DNA from: CAZKUN01 sp964555935
GTDB taxonomy: Bacteria; Armatimonadota; Zipacnadia; Zipacnadales; VGFC01
Direction: 5' to 3'
Assembly: GCA_964555935.1 (NCBI GenBank)
Contig: CAZKUN010000268.1
Span: 1 to 12,104 of the forward strand
Length of the DNA: 12,104 nt
Made by a program: the position numbers and the translations under genes
The notes under the pieces: generated by a model
What the model was told of the DNA's origin: nothing
The model's input: the letters and a program-made list of their open reading frames with translations, nothing else
The model's database searches: none
Part shown: piece after piece, positions 1-8,600 of the stretch
How the letters are laid out: the number at the start of each line of letters is the position of its first letter
Numbering within the stretch: the first letter of the stretch is position 1

Positions 1-15
1 GCATGTATCAGGGCT

Positions 16-1500
16 GTGACGCTAGCCACCTTCGTCATCACTAGCCCGGCCCTCCCTTCTCGCGTCATCGGGGCTGCCCTCCTGTACGTCGTAGGCGCAT
101 GCGTCCTCGGTAGCCTGCGCTCCAAATGGAGCGGGGTAGAGATGGTGCTCCTGGCCGGCACGGTATGCGCGGACACTGTCTGGTGTGCCGCTGCGTTCCT
201 CTATTTCGGTCCGCTCAACTCGCTCCCCGCCGTCGTCTACGCAACAGCCATGTCGGCCTTTGCTGCCTGGATCTCACCCTCCGCCGGTGCGGTGGCGGGG
301 ATCTCCTGCGCGATGGCCTACTACGGAACGGTGCGCTTGCTTCACCCAGGCACTCCCGTGCTCAGTCTCCCCGGGCAACTGGCCGCTTACCAAACGATCA
401 CCATGGCGCTTGCCGGAGTCTTCAGCGCCAGCGTCGCGCACCGTCTGTTGCGCTACCGTCGGACCCAACGAATGGCATCCCGCCTCGTACACCTCAATGA
501 CGCTACGGCTGATATGGTTACCGAACGCGGGTACGACGGCATCAGCTCCGCCGCCGCGGAGCAGGCGACAGCGATACTGGACGCTTCCGGGGCGTGGGTT
601 ACGCGCTTCGAGCCAGGAGCCGCCGAGTTGGTCCTCACTTCCCACAACGGTGTCCTCGTGCCACAGGGCATGCCAACCAGGGTCCCACACGACGTTGGGA
701 TGGGCGGACAGGTCCTGCGTGCGGGCGAGGGCTCTGCCCTCCCAGCCTCGGCGGACAACGCCGAACACCTCTCCATCATCGAGGCGGCACTGTCCCGCGG
801 CCACATCGTCGCGGCGCCCGTGCCAGGCCCTCACATCTTCCGTGGCGTCCTATACGCGACTCGTCCGGCCACGGACGAGGCGTTCGATGTTGACGACATG
901 CACGCTCTCACGCTGTTCGCGCGCTCGGTCGGGCGCACGCTTCACACCGCCGGTGTCATGGGACTGCTGCGCCAAAGTACGGAGACCGACGCGCTCACAG
1001 GCCTCAACAACCAGGGCGCCTTCCTGCGCATGCTGTCGGAGCACCTGAGGGACGCCCAGGCGTCCCAGAGCGAGTTCGCCGTGATCGTGTTAGATCTCGA
1101 TGATTTCAAGGGCGTCAACGACCAGACCGGCCACTGGCGCGGCAACCGAGTCCTGAGAGCGCTGGGCGATGCGCTGCAGGGCTGTCTGCGCGGAGACGAG
1201 ATCATCGCGCGGTTCGGCGGCGATGAGTTCGCGGTGCTTGTGCCTGATGTTTCCCCTGACGCCGCTGCCGCCATTGCGTGCCGCATAGGATCAGCCATCC
1301 GCGAGGCCGTCGAAACAATGGCGCTGCCGGTCCCGCTCGCCGCGAGCGTGGGCGTCGCTACCTACCCACGTGATGCCGAGACGGCCGATGGGCTCTTCAA
1401 AGCAGCCGACGCGCGGTTGTACGAGGCCAAGCACGCCGGCGGCGACTGCGTCGTCAGCGGCGACCGCGACGAGAAACCGCTCGTCATAGGCCAAGTCTGA
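16..1500 (+). CDS. Membrane-bound GAF-GGDEF diguanylate cyclase (possibly 5'-partial)
   Basis: Predicted to make cyclic di-GMP from two GTP at the cytoplasmic face of the inner membrane. Residues 14-145 hold about five hydrophobic segments (for example 17-35, 43-63 and 124-142), followed by a basic stretch (RLLRYRRTQR). Residues about 165-315 look like a GAF-type sensor domain. Residues about 320-485 are a GGDEF domain: DALTGLNN at 325-332, the metal-binding Asp of LDLDDFKGVND at 359-369, GGDEF at 401-405, and ADARLYEAKHAGGD near the end. The active-site motif is intact, so catalysis is likely. The inhibitory I-site is RxxE (R392, E395) instead of RxxD, and the usual GHxxGD is GHWRGN. GTG at 16 is the first start in the window, but the frame is open to base 1 with only a weak purine run before it, so the true start may lie upstream. 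The input signal is unknown. Confidence 0.9.
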   Translation: MTLATFVITSPALPSRVIGAALLYVVGACVLGSLRSKWSGVEMVLLAGTVCADTVWCAAAFLYFGPLNSLPAVVYATAMSAFAAWISPSAGAVAGISCAMAYYGTVRLLHPGTPVLSLPGQLAAYQTITMALAGVFSASVAHRLLRYRRTQRMASRLVHLNDATADMVTERGYDGISSAAAEQATAILDASGAWVTRFEPGAAELVLTSHNGVLVPQGMPTRVPHDVGMGGQVLRAGEGSALPASADNAEHLSIIEAALSRGHIVAAPVPGPHIFRGVLYATRPATDEAFDVDDMHALTLFARSVGRTLHTAGVMGLLRQSTETDALTGLNNQGAFLRMLSEHLRDAQASQSEFAVIVLDLDDFKGVNDQTGHWRGNRVLRALGDALQGCLRGDEIIARFGGDEFAVLVPDVSPDAAAAIACRIGSAIREAVETMALPVPLAASVGVATYPRDAETADGLFKAADARLYEAKHAGGDCVVSGDRDEKPLVIGQV

Positions 1501-1513
1501 CCTCCTGACCTCC
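1498..1513 (+). repeat. Tandem 8-bp repeat TGACCTCC x2 at the cyclase stop codon
   Basis: Two perfect head-to-tail copies of TGACCTCC. The first begins with the TGA stop codon of the diguanylate cyclase gene. A weak 5-bp stem (CTGAC 1505-1509 with GTCAG 1517-1521) overlaps it, but no T-run follows, so I do not call a terminator here. No function is evident; it may be a small duplication. Confidence 0.5.
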
Positions 1514-1559
1514 CAAGTCAGCGACACCACCCACAGTCTCATAGGTCCGTCAAGTTCAG

Positions 1560-1721
1560 TCATGCCCGCGTGGCCCATCCTTCGCCGGCGGGGCCCCACT
1601 CCGGCGAGGGGCCGCGGACCATCCAATCGGAGTGCGTGACCGGCGACGCGAGGCGCACGGGATCGGCGCCTACCGTGCATGTGACTCCGGCGCAGATGAT
1701 GGCGAACAGGACCACAATCAT
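1560..1721 (-). pseudogene. Truncated 5' stub of a secreted glycoside-hydrolase-type protein (53 codons)
   Basis: On the minus strand an ATG at 1721-1719 follows GGGAGG (1736-1731) with a 9-base spacer. It opens a typical signal peptide (MIVVLFAIICAGVTCTVGA), then DPVRLASPVTHSDWMVRGPS, then PEWGPAGEG, and ends at TGA after 53 codons. From memory, a THSDWM..P.PEWGPEGV segment sits at the mature N-terminus of large secreted TIM-barrel proteins in Planctomycetota and Armatimonadota; there it runs on into the first barrel helix, which is absent here. I looked in the other two minus frames down to 1500 and saw no continuation, so the body appears deleted rather than frameshifted. The alternative is a genuine tiny secreted protein. 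It is divergent from the gene at 1914, and the two would share an upstream region of 192 bases. The start signals are seen; the family link is recollection and inference. Confidence 0.5.
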
Positions 1722-1829
1722 GGCTTCATACCTCCCGGGGCGGTCGCTCGAGAGTGCAGGCGGGAATCGGCGACGCGGGGAAAGCGCCCGTGTCTGACGG
1801 CGTGAGCGCCCTCGCGGTGGTGGGATGTT

Positions 1830-1872
1830 CCGGGGAAACGCGGTCGGTTCCCCGGTCCCGCAGAACCGGGGA
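1830..1872 (+). promoter_or_regulatory. Two mutually exclusive 8-bp hairpins in the operon leader
   Basis: Three arms are visible. CCGGGGAA (1830-1837) is perfectly complementary to TTCCCCGG (1848-1855) across a 10-base loop. TCCCCGGT (1849-1856) is perfectly complementary to ACCGGGGA (1865-1872) across an 8-base loop. The middle arm is shared, so only one stem can form at a time. The second stem ends 41 bases before the ATG at 1914 and covers the first purine-rich run. The layout resembles a switching leader, but no T-run makes either stem an intrinsic terminator. It could equally be a DNA operator with repeated CCGGGG half-sites. Confidence 0.45.
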
Positions 1873-1901
1873 GGAGCGAGGCGACCTTGGCGTCGTCTCT
1901 C

Positions 1902-1907
1902 AGGAGG
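1902..1907 (+). promoter_or_regulatory. Ribosome binding site AGGAGG deciding the start at 1914
   Basis: A perfect AGGAGG lies 6 bases before ATG 1914. An in-frame TTG at 1887 also has an upstream purine run (1868-1876, 10-base spacer) and would add nine residues, but ATG with the consensus site is preferred. Neither choice gives a signal peptide. Confidence 0.8.
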
Positions 1908-1913
1908 CCTCCC

Positions 1914-3506
1914 ATGCACCTCAGCCCGGAGCACGAATCCGCGCGAAGCCGCCAACGGCGCGTGGTCGTGCAGTACGATGCCCATGGCCAGCTCGGCGTC
2001 GACTTCGGCGAGTGGCTGGACTTCCGGTTCCACTACGTCGACCAGCCGGGCTCGCAGGTCGATGCGATCTGGTGGGATATCGGGGCCGGGAGCTGGTCCG
2101 TGTACCCCAGCGACGTCCTCCCGCCCTTCGAACACCCGGGGCTGCGAATCTGGAGAGACCAAGGCATCGACTGGGTGGGCGAACTCGTGGCCCAGACGCA
2201 CAGGCGGGGCCTGGAGTGCTTCTGGAACCACCGGGTCAGCGAGGTGGATATCAGCCCGACTGAGAACCTCGATCCGGGCACCCGGTTGATGATGGATGCC
2301 TGGAACCCGGTTAAGCAATCCCACCCCGATTGGGTCATCAAGACGTGGTGGTGGCAAGGGATGTGGAACTACGCGGTGCCCGAGGTCCGGCACTACCATT
2401 TGGCCATACTCCAGGAAGTTGCGCGCCGATACGATCTCGACGGCCTTCAGCTTGACTTCGCCCGGCATGTTCCGGTGTTGCCCGTGGGCCAGCAGTGGGA
2501 ACTCCGGGAGAATGTCACTGAGTTCGTTCGCATGGTGCGGGAGATGCTCCAGCAGGAGGCCTACCGGCGCGGCCGGCCTTACCTGTTGGCGGCGAGGGTG
2601 CCCCGCACCGTGGAGGGCTGTCATGCCGATGGCCTCGACGTGAGGAAATGGGCCCGGGGGAAGCTCGTGGACATCCTGACCCTTGGCTCGCGGTCGATCG
2701 ATGTTGACATTCATGGCTTCCGCGAGGTCGTCGGGGCGCAGGTGAAGTTACAGCCATGCCATGACGATCACCACGCCACGGACGGCTATCGTTACCAACC
2801 CCTCGAGTTCCTCCGCGGCGTGTTTGCCAACTGGTGGCAGCAGGGAGCCGACAGCGTCGCCACTTTCAACTGGCCTAACGCCTCACCAGAGGACTGCGCG
2901 GAGGTGATCGGTCGTCGCTGGGGGCGCGGGACGTTCAGCGAGCCGGGCACGGATGCCCATGGACGCGCCTACCGTGAGGTGGGCCAGCCCGCGACCATGG
3001 CGGGCAAGGACAAGGTCTTCGCCGTCGAGCGGCGGGGCGGGTATCCGTGGGCAGAGGGAGCCTTCAACCGCAACGACGAGACGCCGCTGCCGACACCACT
3101 ACGCCATGACGGCACTCCGGCAACCGTGACGGTACCCATAGCCGATCTGGTCGGGCGCGAGCAGGAGGATGTCGCGGGCGTTGTGTTACGCGCGGTGCTC
3201 TTCGGCGCGCGGGAGGGCGATTGCATCGACGCCGTCCTCAACGGCGTGGTGCTGTCTCTCGCCGAGCAAGACGCGGAGTGGAAGGACCCGCAGATACTCT
3301 CGCCCGCTCCCCAGCCGATTTCCGGTGGTTCGGGCGAGTATGCGGTCGATCCCGAACAGAAGCTTCTGCGGCTGGACTTTGCGGTGCCGCTGGCCCTGTG
3401 CCGGGCGGGCGAGAACCAGGCCGAAGTGAGCGTCCGGGATCGAGCGCCCTACGTCTGCGACGAGATCGTGCTGGAGAAGCTCGAGGTCCACCTCACATAC
3501 CGGTAG
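1914..3506 (+). CDS. TIM-barrel glycoside-hydrolase-like protein, no signal peptide
   Basis: A 530-residue protein, first gene of the probable operon. Residues about 30-345 read as a (beta/alpha)8 barrel of the hypothetical glycoside hydrolase type (GHL10-like; exact family uncertain). Barrel-like strands include VDAIWWDIG (49-57), GLECFWNHR (99-107), LDGLQLDFAR (175-184), YLLAARVP (223-230) and VKLQPCHDD (277-285). D176 and D181 sit at the end of a strand where such enzymes often place active-site acids, and W52, W53, W145-147 and W307-308 could line a sugar site. Residues about 365-530 are rich in beta strands and look like an accessory beta-sandwich. The N-terminus (MHLSPEHESARSRQRR) is hydrophilic, and upstream codons in frame add nothing hydrophobic, so the protein appears cytoplasmic, unlike its neighbours. 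The next gene starts 86 bases later on the same strand. The reaction and substrate are not identifiable from sequence alone. Confidence 0.85.
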   Translation: MHLSPEHESARSRQRRVVVQYDAHGQLGVDFGEWLDFRFHYVDQPGSQVDAIWWDIGAGSWSVYPSDVLPPFEHPGLRIWRDQGIDWVGELVAQTHRRGLECFWNHRVSEVDISPTENLDPGTRLMMDAWNPVKQSHPDWVIKTWWWQGMWNYAVPEVRHYHLAILQEVARRYDLDGLQLDFARHVPVLPVGQQWELRENVTEFVRMVREMLQQEAYRRGRPYLLAARVPRTVEGCHADGLDVRKWARGKLVDILTLGSRSIDVDIHGFREVVGAQVKLQPCHDDHHATDGYRYQPLEFLRGVFANWWQQGADSVATFNWPNASPEDCAEVIGRRWGRGTFSEPGTDAHGRAYREVGQPATMAGKDKVFAVERRGGYPWAEGAFNRNDETPLPTPLRHDGTPATVTVPIADLVGREQEDVAGVVLRAVLFGAREGDCIDAVLNGVVLSLAEQDAEWKDPQILSPAPQPISGGSGEYAVDPEQKLLRLDFAVPLALCRAGENQAEVSVRDRAPYVCDEIVLEKLEVHLTYR

Positions 3507-3576
3507 GCGAGGGCGCGAGGGCCCGCCTGGCGAACGGATGTCCAGTGCCTCTTGTCGTTCGTCCGTCTGATCGTGC

Positions 3577-3582
3577 AAGGAG
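3577..3582 (+). promoter_or_regulatory. Ribosome binding site AAGGAG for the sialidase-like gene
   Basis: AAGGAG ends 10 bases before ATG 3593. The reading frame is open back to 3221, but that upstream part overlaps the previous gene in another frame. The ATG at 3593 is followed at once by a signal peptide, so it is the start chosen. Confidence 0.65.
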
Positions 3583-3592
3583 TTGGTCCGCC

Positions 3593-5533
3593 ATGTTGGG
3601 GATGATCGCAAGGACGGTGGGGCTGTGCGGCCTGCTTGCCGGCTTGGCGGGTGCCGCGCTACCGGCAACGTTCATCGACGTGTTCGACTCAGAGCCTGGC
3701 CTGATCGGCCGACAGCCGTTCATGTGGTGGGTGCCCGCGCGCGGGCCGGAGGGTCGGTCGGCCTGGGAGATAGTGGATGGCGCGCTGCAGTACCGCTCCG
3801 AGGCGTCCATCTTGGGCGGCGCATTCGCGGGCCACTGGGACGCTGGTGTCGAACTCAGCGACTCATCCGCCTGGACGCTTGAGACCTCATTCCGCCATAT
3901 CAGCGGGACCGCCCCGAGCGCGCAGTATGAAACCGTAGCTTACGTCCGGTGGGCCTCCGATACGCCGGCGCACATCGGTCTGCTGTACCTCTGCTACGAC
4001 GCGGCCGGCGGCCGGCTTACGTTCGGCAACGGTGACGCCAAGCATGACCCCATATCCGTTGACCTCACCGGTGACTTCCACCCGGTCCGCATCGTGGTGT
4101 CAGATCGGCAAGTGAGGGTGTACGTGGATGGGGAGCTAAGGTCGGGGCCGCATGACCTGCGATCGCTCAAGTGGGAGGGACCACCGCAGTTTATCCTCGG
4201 TCCCATCACCCGGACAGAGAACCACACGCTCTGCTGTCAGTGGAAGTACTTCGCGTTCACCGATGAGGGCGCGCGCGCTCCCGACGACGTGGCGGCATGG
4301 GACCCATCGCAGGCATCCGAGCCGATGGCGGTTCCGATCGTGGACCTTGCGCCGGCCCCCGAAGACCCTACGGCGTGCTTCCGACAGCCCCCTTACTCCG
4401 ACATTGCATTGCTGTCGCGGCGGCCGGGGCATGAGGCATACAACGAAGCGCTTCCCCGCGTCGCGAAGCGCTGGCGCGATCATTGCGCCGGATTGCCGGG
4501 GCAGATGTCGGTGCCATTCTACCGCTACCCCGACGCCGACGGTCCGCCTCAGAACGTCTATCGTGACGTCATGCCCGCTAAGTCGGACAACGGACGATGC
4601 GTCGCTGTCTACCACATGACCCGTGGAACGGGTGACACCATCTTCGGCTTCAGCGACTACAAGCTCTGGTACTGCACCTCAACGGACGGTGGGAGCACGT
4701 GGGGCGACGAGCGTCCGTTGGTCCAGCAAGGCGAGGCCTATTCGCGAACTCACCCCGTCGAGTATGTCTGGATCGGCACGAACAGCTTTGTCTACGCCAC
4801 CCTCCCCGGCTTTCTGTATCCGTTGAGCAGCGGCCGGTTGCTACTGCCTTGCTACTACCTGCCGCTCGACGGCGACGGCAAGCCCATGAACCCGCTGGAG
4901 ACATCGACCTACAGCCAGGTCTTCTGCCTCATCGGCACGTGGAACGAGGCGGGCGATGACGTGGAGTGGGATGTGAGCCACCCCATCACGCTGGGGACGG
5001 ATCAATCGACCAGCGGGCTCAGCGAATGTGCGGTCATCGAGCTTCGGGACCGTCCGGGACACGTGCTGATGGTGATACGGGCCGGGAACGAGGGTGATCG
5101 AACGCGCAGCGTCCCGTCGTGGAAGTGGAAGACGCTCTCCACCGACTACGGCCGCACGTGGAGCGAGCTGACGCCCTTTGCATTCAGCGATGGCACGCGG
5201 TTCTTCTCTCCCACCGCACAGAGCAGCTTGATCCGCGGCTCGCGCACGGGCAAGGTCTACTGGATCGGCAACATCAGCCGCGTTAGGCCGAAGTCGGGGT
5301 GGCCCCGCTACCCGCTCGTGATGGCTGAGCTGGACGAAGAGACCCTCGGGCTCCGCAAGGAAACGGTCACGATCATCGACGACCGCGCGCCGGGCGACGG
5401 GTCGAACATGCAACTCTCGAACTTCGGGTCCATCGAAGACCCCGCCACCGGACACATTCTCATCCGGCTGAATCGATTGAACGGCGCGCCGGGGGCAAAC
5501 GGGCCGCAGACCTATACCGTGGCCGTGGAGTGA
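3593..5533 (+). CDS. Secreted LamG-like plus sialidase-like (Asp-box) beta-propeller protein
   Basis: A 646-residue protein with signal peptide MLGMIARTVGLCGLLAGLAG at residues 1-20 and a cleavage site near 23, so exported. Residues about 25-225 look like a LamG/concanavalin-type jelly roll (FIDVFDSEPG at the start; HPVRIVVSDRQVRVYVDGEL as the late strands). Residues about 235-646 look like a six-bladed sialidase propeller. It has two Asp boxes, STDGGSTW (363-370) and STDYGRTW (516-523), and a SECAVIEL segment (477-484) resembling the sialidase motif that carries a catalytic-site Glu. PFYRYP may stand where sialidases have the F/YRIP arginine motif. I could not confirm the full arginine triad or the Tyr/Glu nucleophile pair, so sialidase activity is unproven; many BNR proteins of this type are annotated only as exo-sialidase-like. 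It sits between two other glycan-related genes, 86 bases after one and 71 before the next. Confidence 0.88.
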   Translation: MLGMIARTVGLCGLLAGLAGAALPATFIDVFDSEPGLIGRQPFMWWVPARGPEGRSAWEIVDGALQYRSEASILGGAFAGHWDAGVELSDSSAWTLETSFRHISGTAPSAQYETVAYVRWASDTPAHIGLLYLCYDAAGGRLTFGNGDAKHDPISVDLTGDFHPVRIVVSDRQVRVYVDGELRSGPHDLRSLKWEGPPQFILGPITRTENHTLCCQWKYFAFTDEGARAPDDVAAWDPSQASEPMAVPIVDLAPAPEDPTACFRQPPYSDIALLSRRPGHEAYNEALPRVAKRWRDHCAGLPGQMSVPFYRYPDADGPPQNVYRDVMPAKSDNGRCVAVYHMTRGTGDTIFGFSDYKLWYCTSTDGGSTWGDERPLVQQGEAYSRTHPVEYVWIGTNSFVYATLPGFLYPLSSGRLLLPCYYLPLDGDGKPMNPLETSTYSQVFCLIGTWNEAGDDVEWDVSHPITLGTDQSTSGLSECAVIELRDRPGHVLMVIRAGNEGDRTRSVPSWKWKTLSTDYGRTWSELTPFAFSDGTRFFSPTAQSSLIRGSRTGKVYWIGNISRVRPKSGWPRYPLVMAELDEETLGLRKETVTIIDDRAPGDGSNMQLSNFGSIEDPATGHILIRLNRLNGAPGANGPQTYTVAVE

Positions 5534-5593
5534 CCGGCGCCGTCAAATACGGTCAGAGCCACCGTAGCGCGACCCTCCGCGTCGACTACCATT

Positions 5594-5598
5594 GGGAG
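5594..5598 (+). promoter_or_regulatory. Ribosome binding site GGGAG deciding the start at 5605
   Basis: GGGAG ends 6 bases before ATG 5605. The same frame is open from a GTG at 5530 that overlaps the previous stop codon, but that start would place 25 hydrophilic residues ahead of the signal peptide. Confidence 0.6.
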
Positions 5599-5604
5599 AC
5601 GGCC

Positions 5605-8600
5605 ATGGCATCCATTCGCCCCGCCCGGTACCCCAGCCCACACCGACCCCTGGCTGTCGTCAGCAACGCGGGCCTCACCGTGGTTCCATGCCTCAAGCCA
5701 CCGGCTGTGCTGATTGTGCTGACGATGCTCATTGGCGTTCTCTCCGTCTCCGCATCTGCCGAGGGAGCCGCTACGCCCGGCTGGGCCACGCGCTACCTTG
5801 AGCGCCCTCCGGAGCCGTGGGACGGCTGGCGCAATGCGTTGGCGCCGGAGGGCGAGGCCGCGCCGCCGCTGGCTCTGGCCGTAGAGGGCGAGACCGACTA
5901 CGTAATCGTGATACCCGCGGAGCCGACGACCGCGGAGAGCCGGGCGGCCGATGAACTGCAGCTATGGTTGGGCCTGATGACCGGCGCGGAGTTCCCGATC
6001 GCGCCGGACACAGAGCCGGCCCGAGGCCAAGAGCTGAGTGTCGGCAATACCACGAGGCTGGCCGAGGACGAGCTGGCGCAACCGGTGGTACCCGACGCCG
6101 AGGGCTACACAATCGCCGTCCGGGGCGAGCGGCTGTTTCTCTTCGGTTCCGGCCCACGCGGGCCAATGCCGGCGGTCTTCGCACTGCTTGAGGAGGACCT
6201 CGGCGTCCGTTGGTACAGTGCTCCGGGCATGGTCGGCGAGGGCTGGGACGCTCGGATTCAGGATATGAACGATGCGCTGAACGCGCCGCGATGGGCTCCG
6301 GGCGAGCGGAGCGACCTCAGAGTGCCGCACGCTCCGTCGCTGCGGGCGAGCATCGTGCCCAGGAGCAGGCGACCGGCTGTCAGGCTCCGCCATCTTAGCT
6401 TTCAACTGACCTCGATGCCATGGGGTCTGCGCAATCGCCTTAACGGCGGCTGGGCGACGCAGTACTCGCAGTTCTGGTATGTGCATGGCGGCGCCGGCGT
6501 GCACACCTTCCACTGGCTGGTGCCGCCGGCCAGGCGCTATGACGAGCACCCCGAGTACTTCTCCCTGGTCGACGGAGAGCGTCAGTGGGAGAACGCCCAG
6601 CTCTGCCTCTCCAATCCCGAAGTGGCGGAGGTCGCCGCCGCGACAGCCATCTCCGCGCTGCGTAGCGCCGCGCCAACCCGTCGCATGATGGGGGTCTCGG
6701 CGATGGACTGGGGCGGCCACTGCGAGTGCGACGAGTGCCGGGCGGTTGAGCAGCAGACCGGCGCATGGAGCGGATTACTCCTGCAGTTCGTCAACCGCGT
6801 CGCTGAGCTGGTGGCACGCGAGGTGCCCGATGCCACCATAACGACGCTCTCTTACTGGAACTCCAACCGCCCGCCAACGGCAGACACCAAAGCGCGAGAG
6901 AACGTGGCCATCCGTTTCTGCCTCGATTGGGGCGCCAGTTTCACATGGCCCTACCACTCCTTCTACGATGACACGCTCGCCGCCGCGCCCAGCAAGCCAG
7001 GCGACCGATGGACCGCTCAGCAGCAGAGCTACGCGCGCTGGCGGGGGATCAGCCCGCGCATGCACCTCTGGATGTACCCCTCTCAGTACCGCCACACGCA
7101 CGCGCCGATGCCGAGCCTCCGACCGGTGGCCGAGAACATCCGTTACTTCGCCGAGCAACAGGCCGAATCGATCTACGTTCAGTTCGGCGGCTCCGACAAA
7201 GCGCGAGAGCCCATGCGCAACTGGGTCATCGCGAAGCTGCTGTGGGACCCCGAACTCGACGTCGACGCGTTGATGCAGGATTTCATCTGGGGATACTACG
7301 GCCAGGCGGCCCCGGATGTACTGCGTTACCACCAACTGCTCTGGGACCACTGCGCGCGATACACCGACTTCAGCCTCGAGCGTGACTGGATCTACGCGAT
7401 CCACAACGAGGCGATGTATCAGCACGGGTTCGTTGAGACCGCGCGCGCGGTACTTGCCGAGGCGGCAGCGAACGCCCAGACCGACGCAGTCCGTCGGCGC
7501 GTCGAGCTGCTCACACTCGGAGTCGTCTATGTCGAATCCGCTCAACTCTACATGCAGATGCGCGACGGCGAGACGCCGCCGGACGTCGCGCGGTATGCCG
7601 CGATCGCAGATGAACTCGAAGCGCTATGCGCGCAGCTCGATGTCGATGGCGTGGGGTTCTACGATGGCAGTCGCACGATCTCAAGCGTCCCGGACTGGAT
7701 CGCAGCGGTGCGCAAGGCCCACGAGCAGCGCTTCGACCAGCGCTACCTCCCGGTGGAGAACTGGGGTGCGTGGACCTTTCGCTGGGATCCCGATGACCAG
7801 GGCGTCACAGGGGAGTGGTTCCGGGCCGCGACGGGTGACGAATGGCAGCCGGTGACCGTGCCTGCCTTCCTGGCGGATACGCCGGCGGGCAACGCCGAGG
7901 GCTACGGCTGGTACCGGACGTCGTTCACGCTTCCGGAGGACCACGTCGGCAAGCCGGTGGAGCTGCGGTTCGGCGGCGTGGATGAGCAGGCGTGGGTGTA
8001 TGTCAACGGCCAACCCGTCGGCGAGCACACGCTGGAGTCAGAGTTCATGGTCGGACAAGAGATCACCGTCGCCGATCTGTGGGAGCGCCCCTTCGAGATC
8101 GCCATTGAGCCCGGGTTGCTGAAGGCCGGCGAGAACGCCCTGGCCGTGCGCATCCACAACTCGGCCTTCAACGCCGGCATCCATCGGCCCGTGCGAGCGT
8201 ATCTTCCCGAGGCGGCCTTCAGAGATGCCTGCGACGGGGCCGTCCTGGACGAGACCTTCGCGGACGTCAAGAACGGCGACATCCCCGCAGCCTGGAAGCG
8301 GCAGATCCAAGAGCGCGACGGCCAGGTTTTCGGCATCGCCGAGGTCAGCCGTCATTTCGTGCGCGGGGCGACGCTGCATTTGCGCGATCAGCGTTCCCAC
8401 GTGGCTGTCTGGTCGACCTCGGATGAGGCGCTGCCGGCCGGCAAGCAGTGGGCGGTGCAGTTCGACTTCCGACTGACCGGCAAGCTGATGTATCACGCCT
8501 CCGACGCCGGTGACTACGGAGCCGCCGGGGCCGGCGCTCTCTTCGGTCTGAAACGGGGGGAGCCCGGCAGCACCGAGTTCCTGCCGCTCGCGCAACTCGA

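Larger units (their letters stand above)
1722..1913. promoter_or_regulatory. Divergent intergenic / leader region before the glycoside-hydrolase operon
   Basis: These 192 bases lie between the divergent stub and the first gene of the plus-strand operon. No convincing -35/-10 pair is visible, as is common in GC-rich genomes. The region contains the alternative hairpins at 1830-1872 and two Shine-Dalgarno-like purine runs (1868-1876 and 1902-1907). A promoter for the operon most likely lies between about 1722 and 1830. That placement is inferred from gene arrangement only. Confidence 0.4.

Noticed and set aside
1505..1521. CTGAC/GTCAG stem after the cyclase stop as an intrinsic terminator
   Set aside because: It is only a 5-bp stem with a 7-base loop and no following T-run.
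1570..1797. 75-codon plus-strand frame in the intergenic gap
   Set aside because: It has no ribosome binding site or recognisable motif, and it is antisense to the better supported minus-strand stub.
1722..2714. Long minus-strand open frame of over 300 codons antisense to the 1914-3506 gene, continuous with the 53-codon stub
   Set aside because: It is a GC-driven shadow of a gene with clear TIM-barrel features. The translation is rich in Pro, Arg and His with no domain pattern; only the part from ATG 1721 has a start site and signal peptide.
3221..3592. Upstream in-frame extension of the sialidase-like gene
   Set aside because: It overlaps the previous gene in another frame, reads as Arg-rich nonsense, and would bury the signal peptide that begins at ATG 3593.
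5530..5604. GTG start overlapping the previous stop codon (apparent translational coupling)
   Set aside because: ATG 5605 has a better ribosome binding site and places the hydrophobic export segment nearer the N-terminus. The overlap is probably coincidental.
5962..7545. Antisense minus-strand open frames of about 250 codons each under the DUF4838 gene
   Set aside because: They are shadows of a recognised gene and show no start signals or domains.
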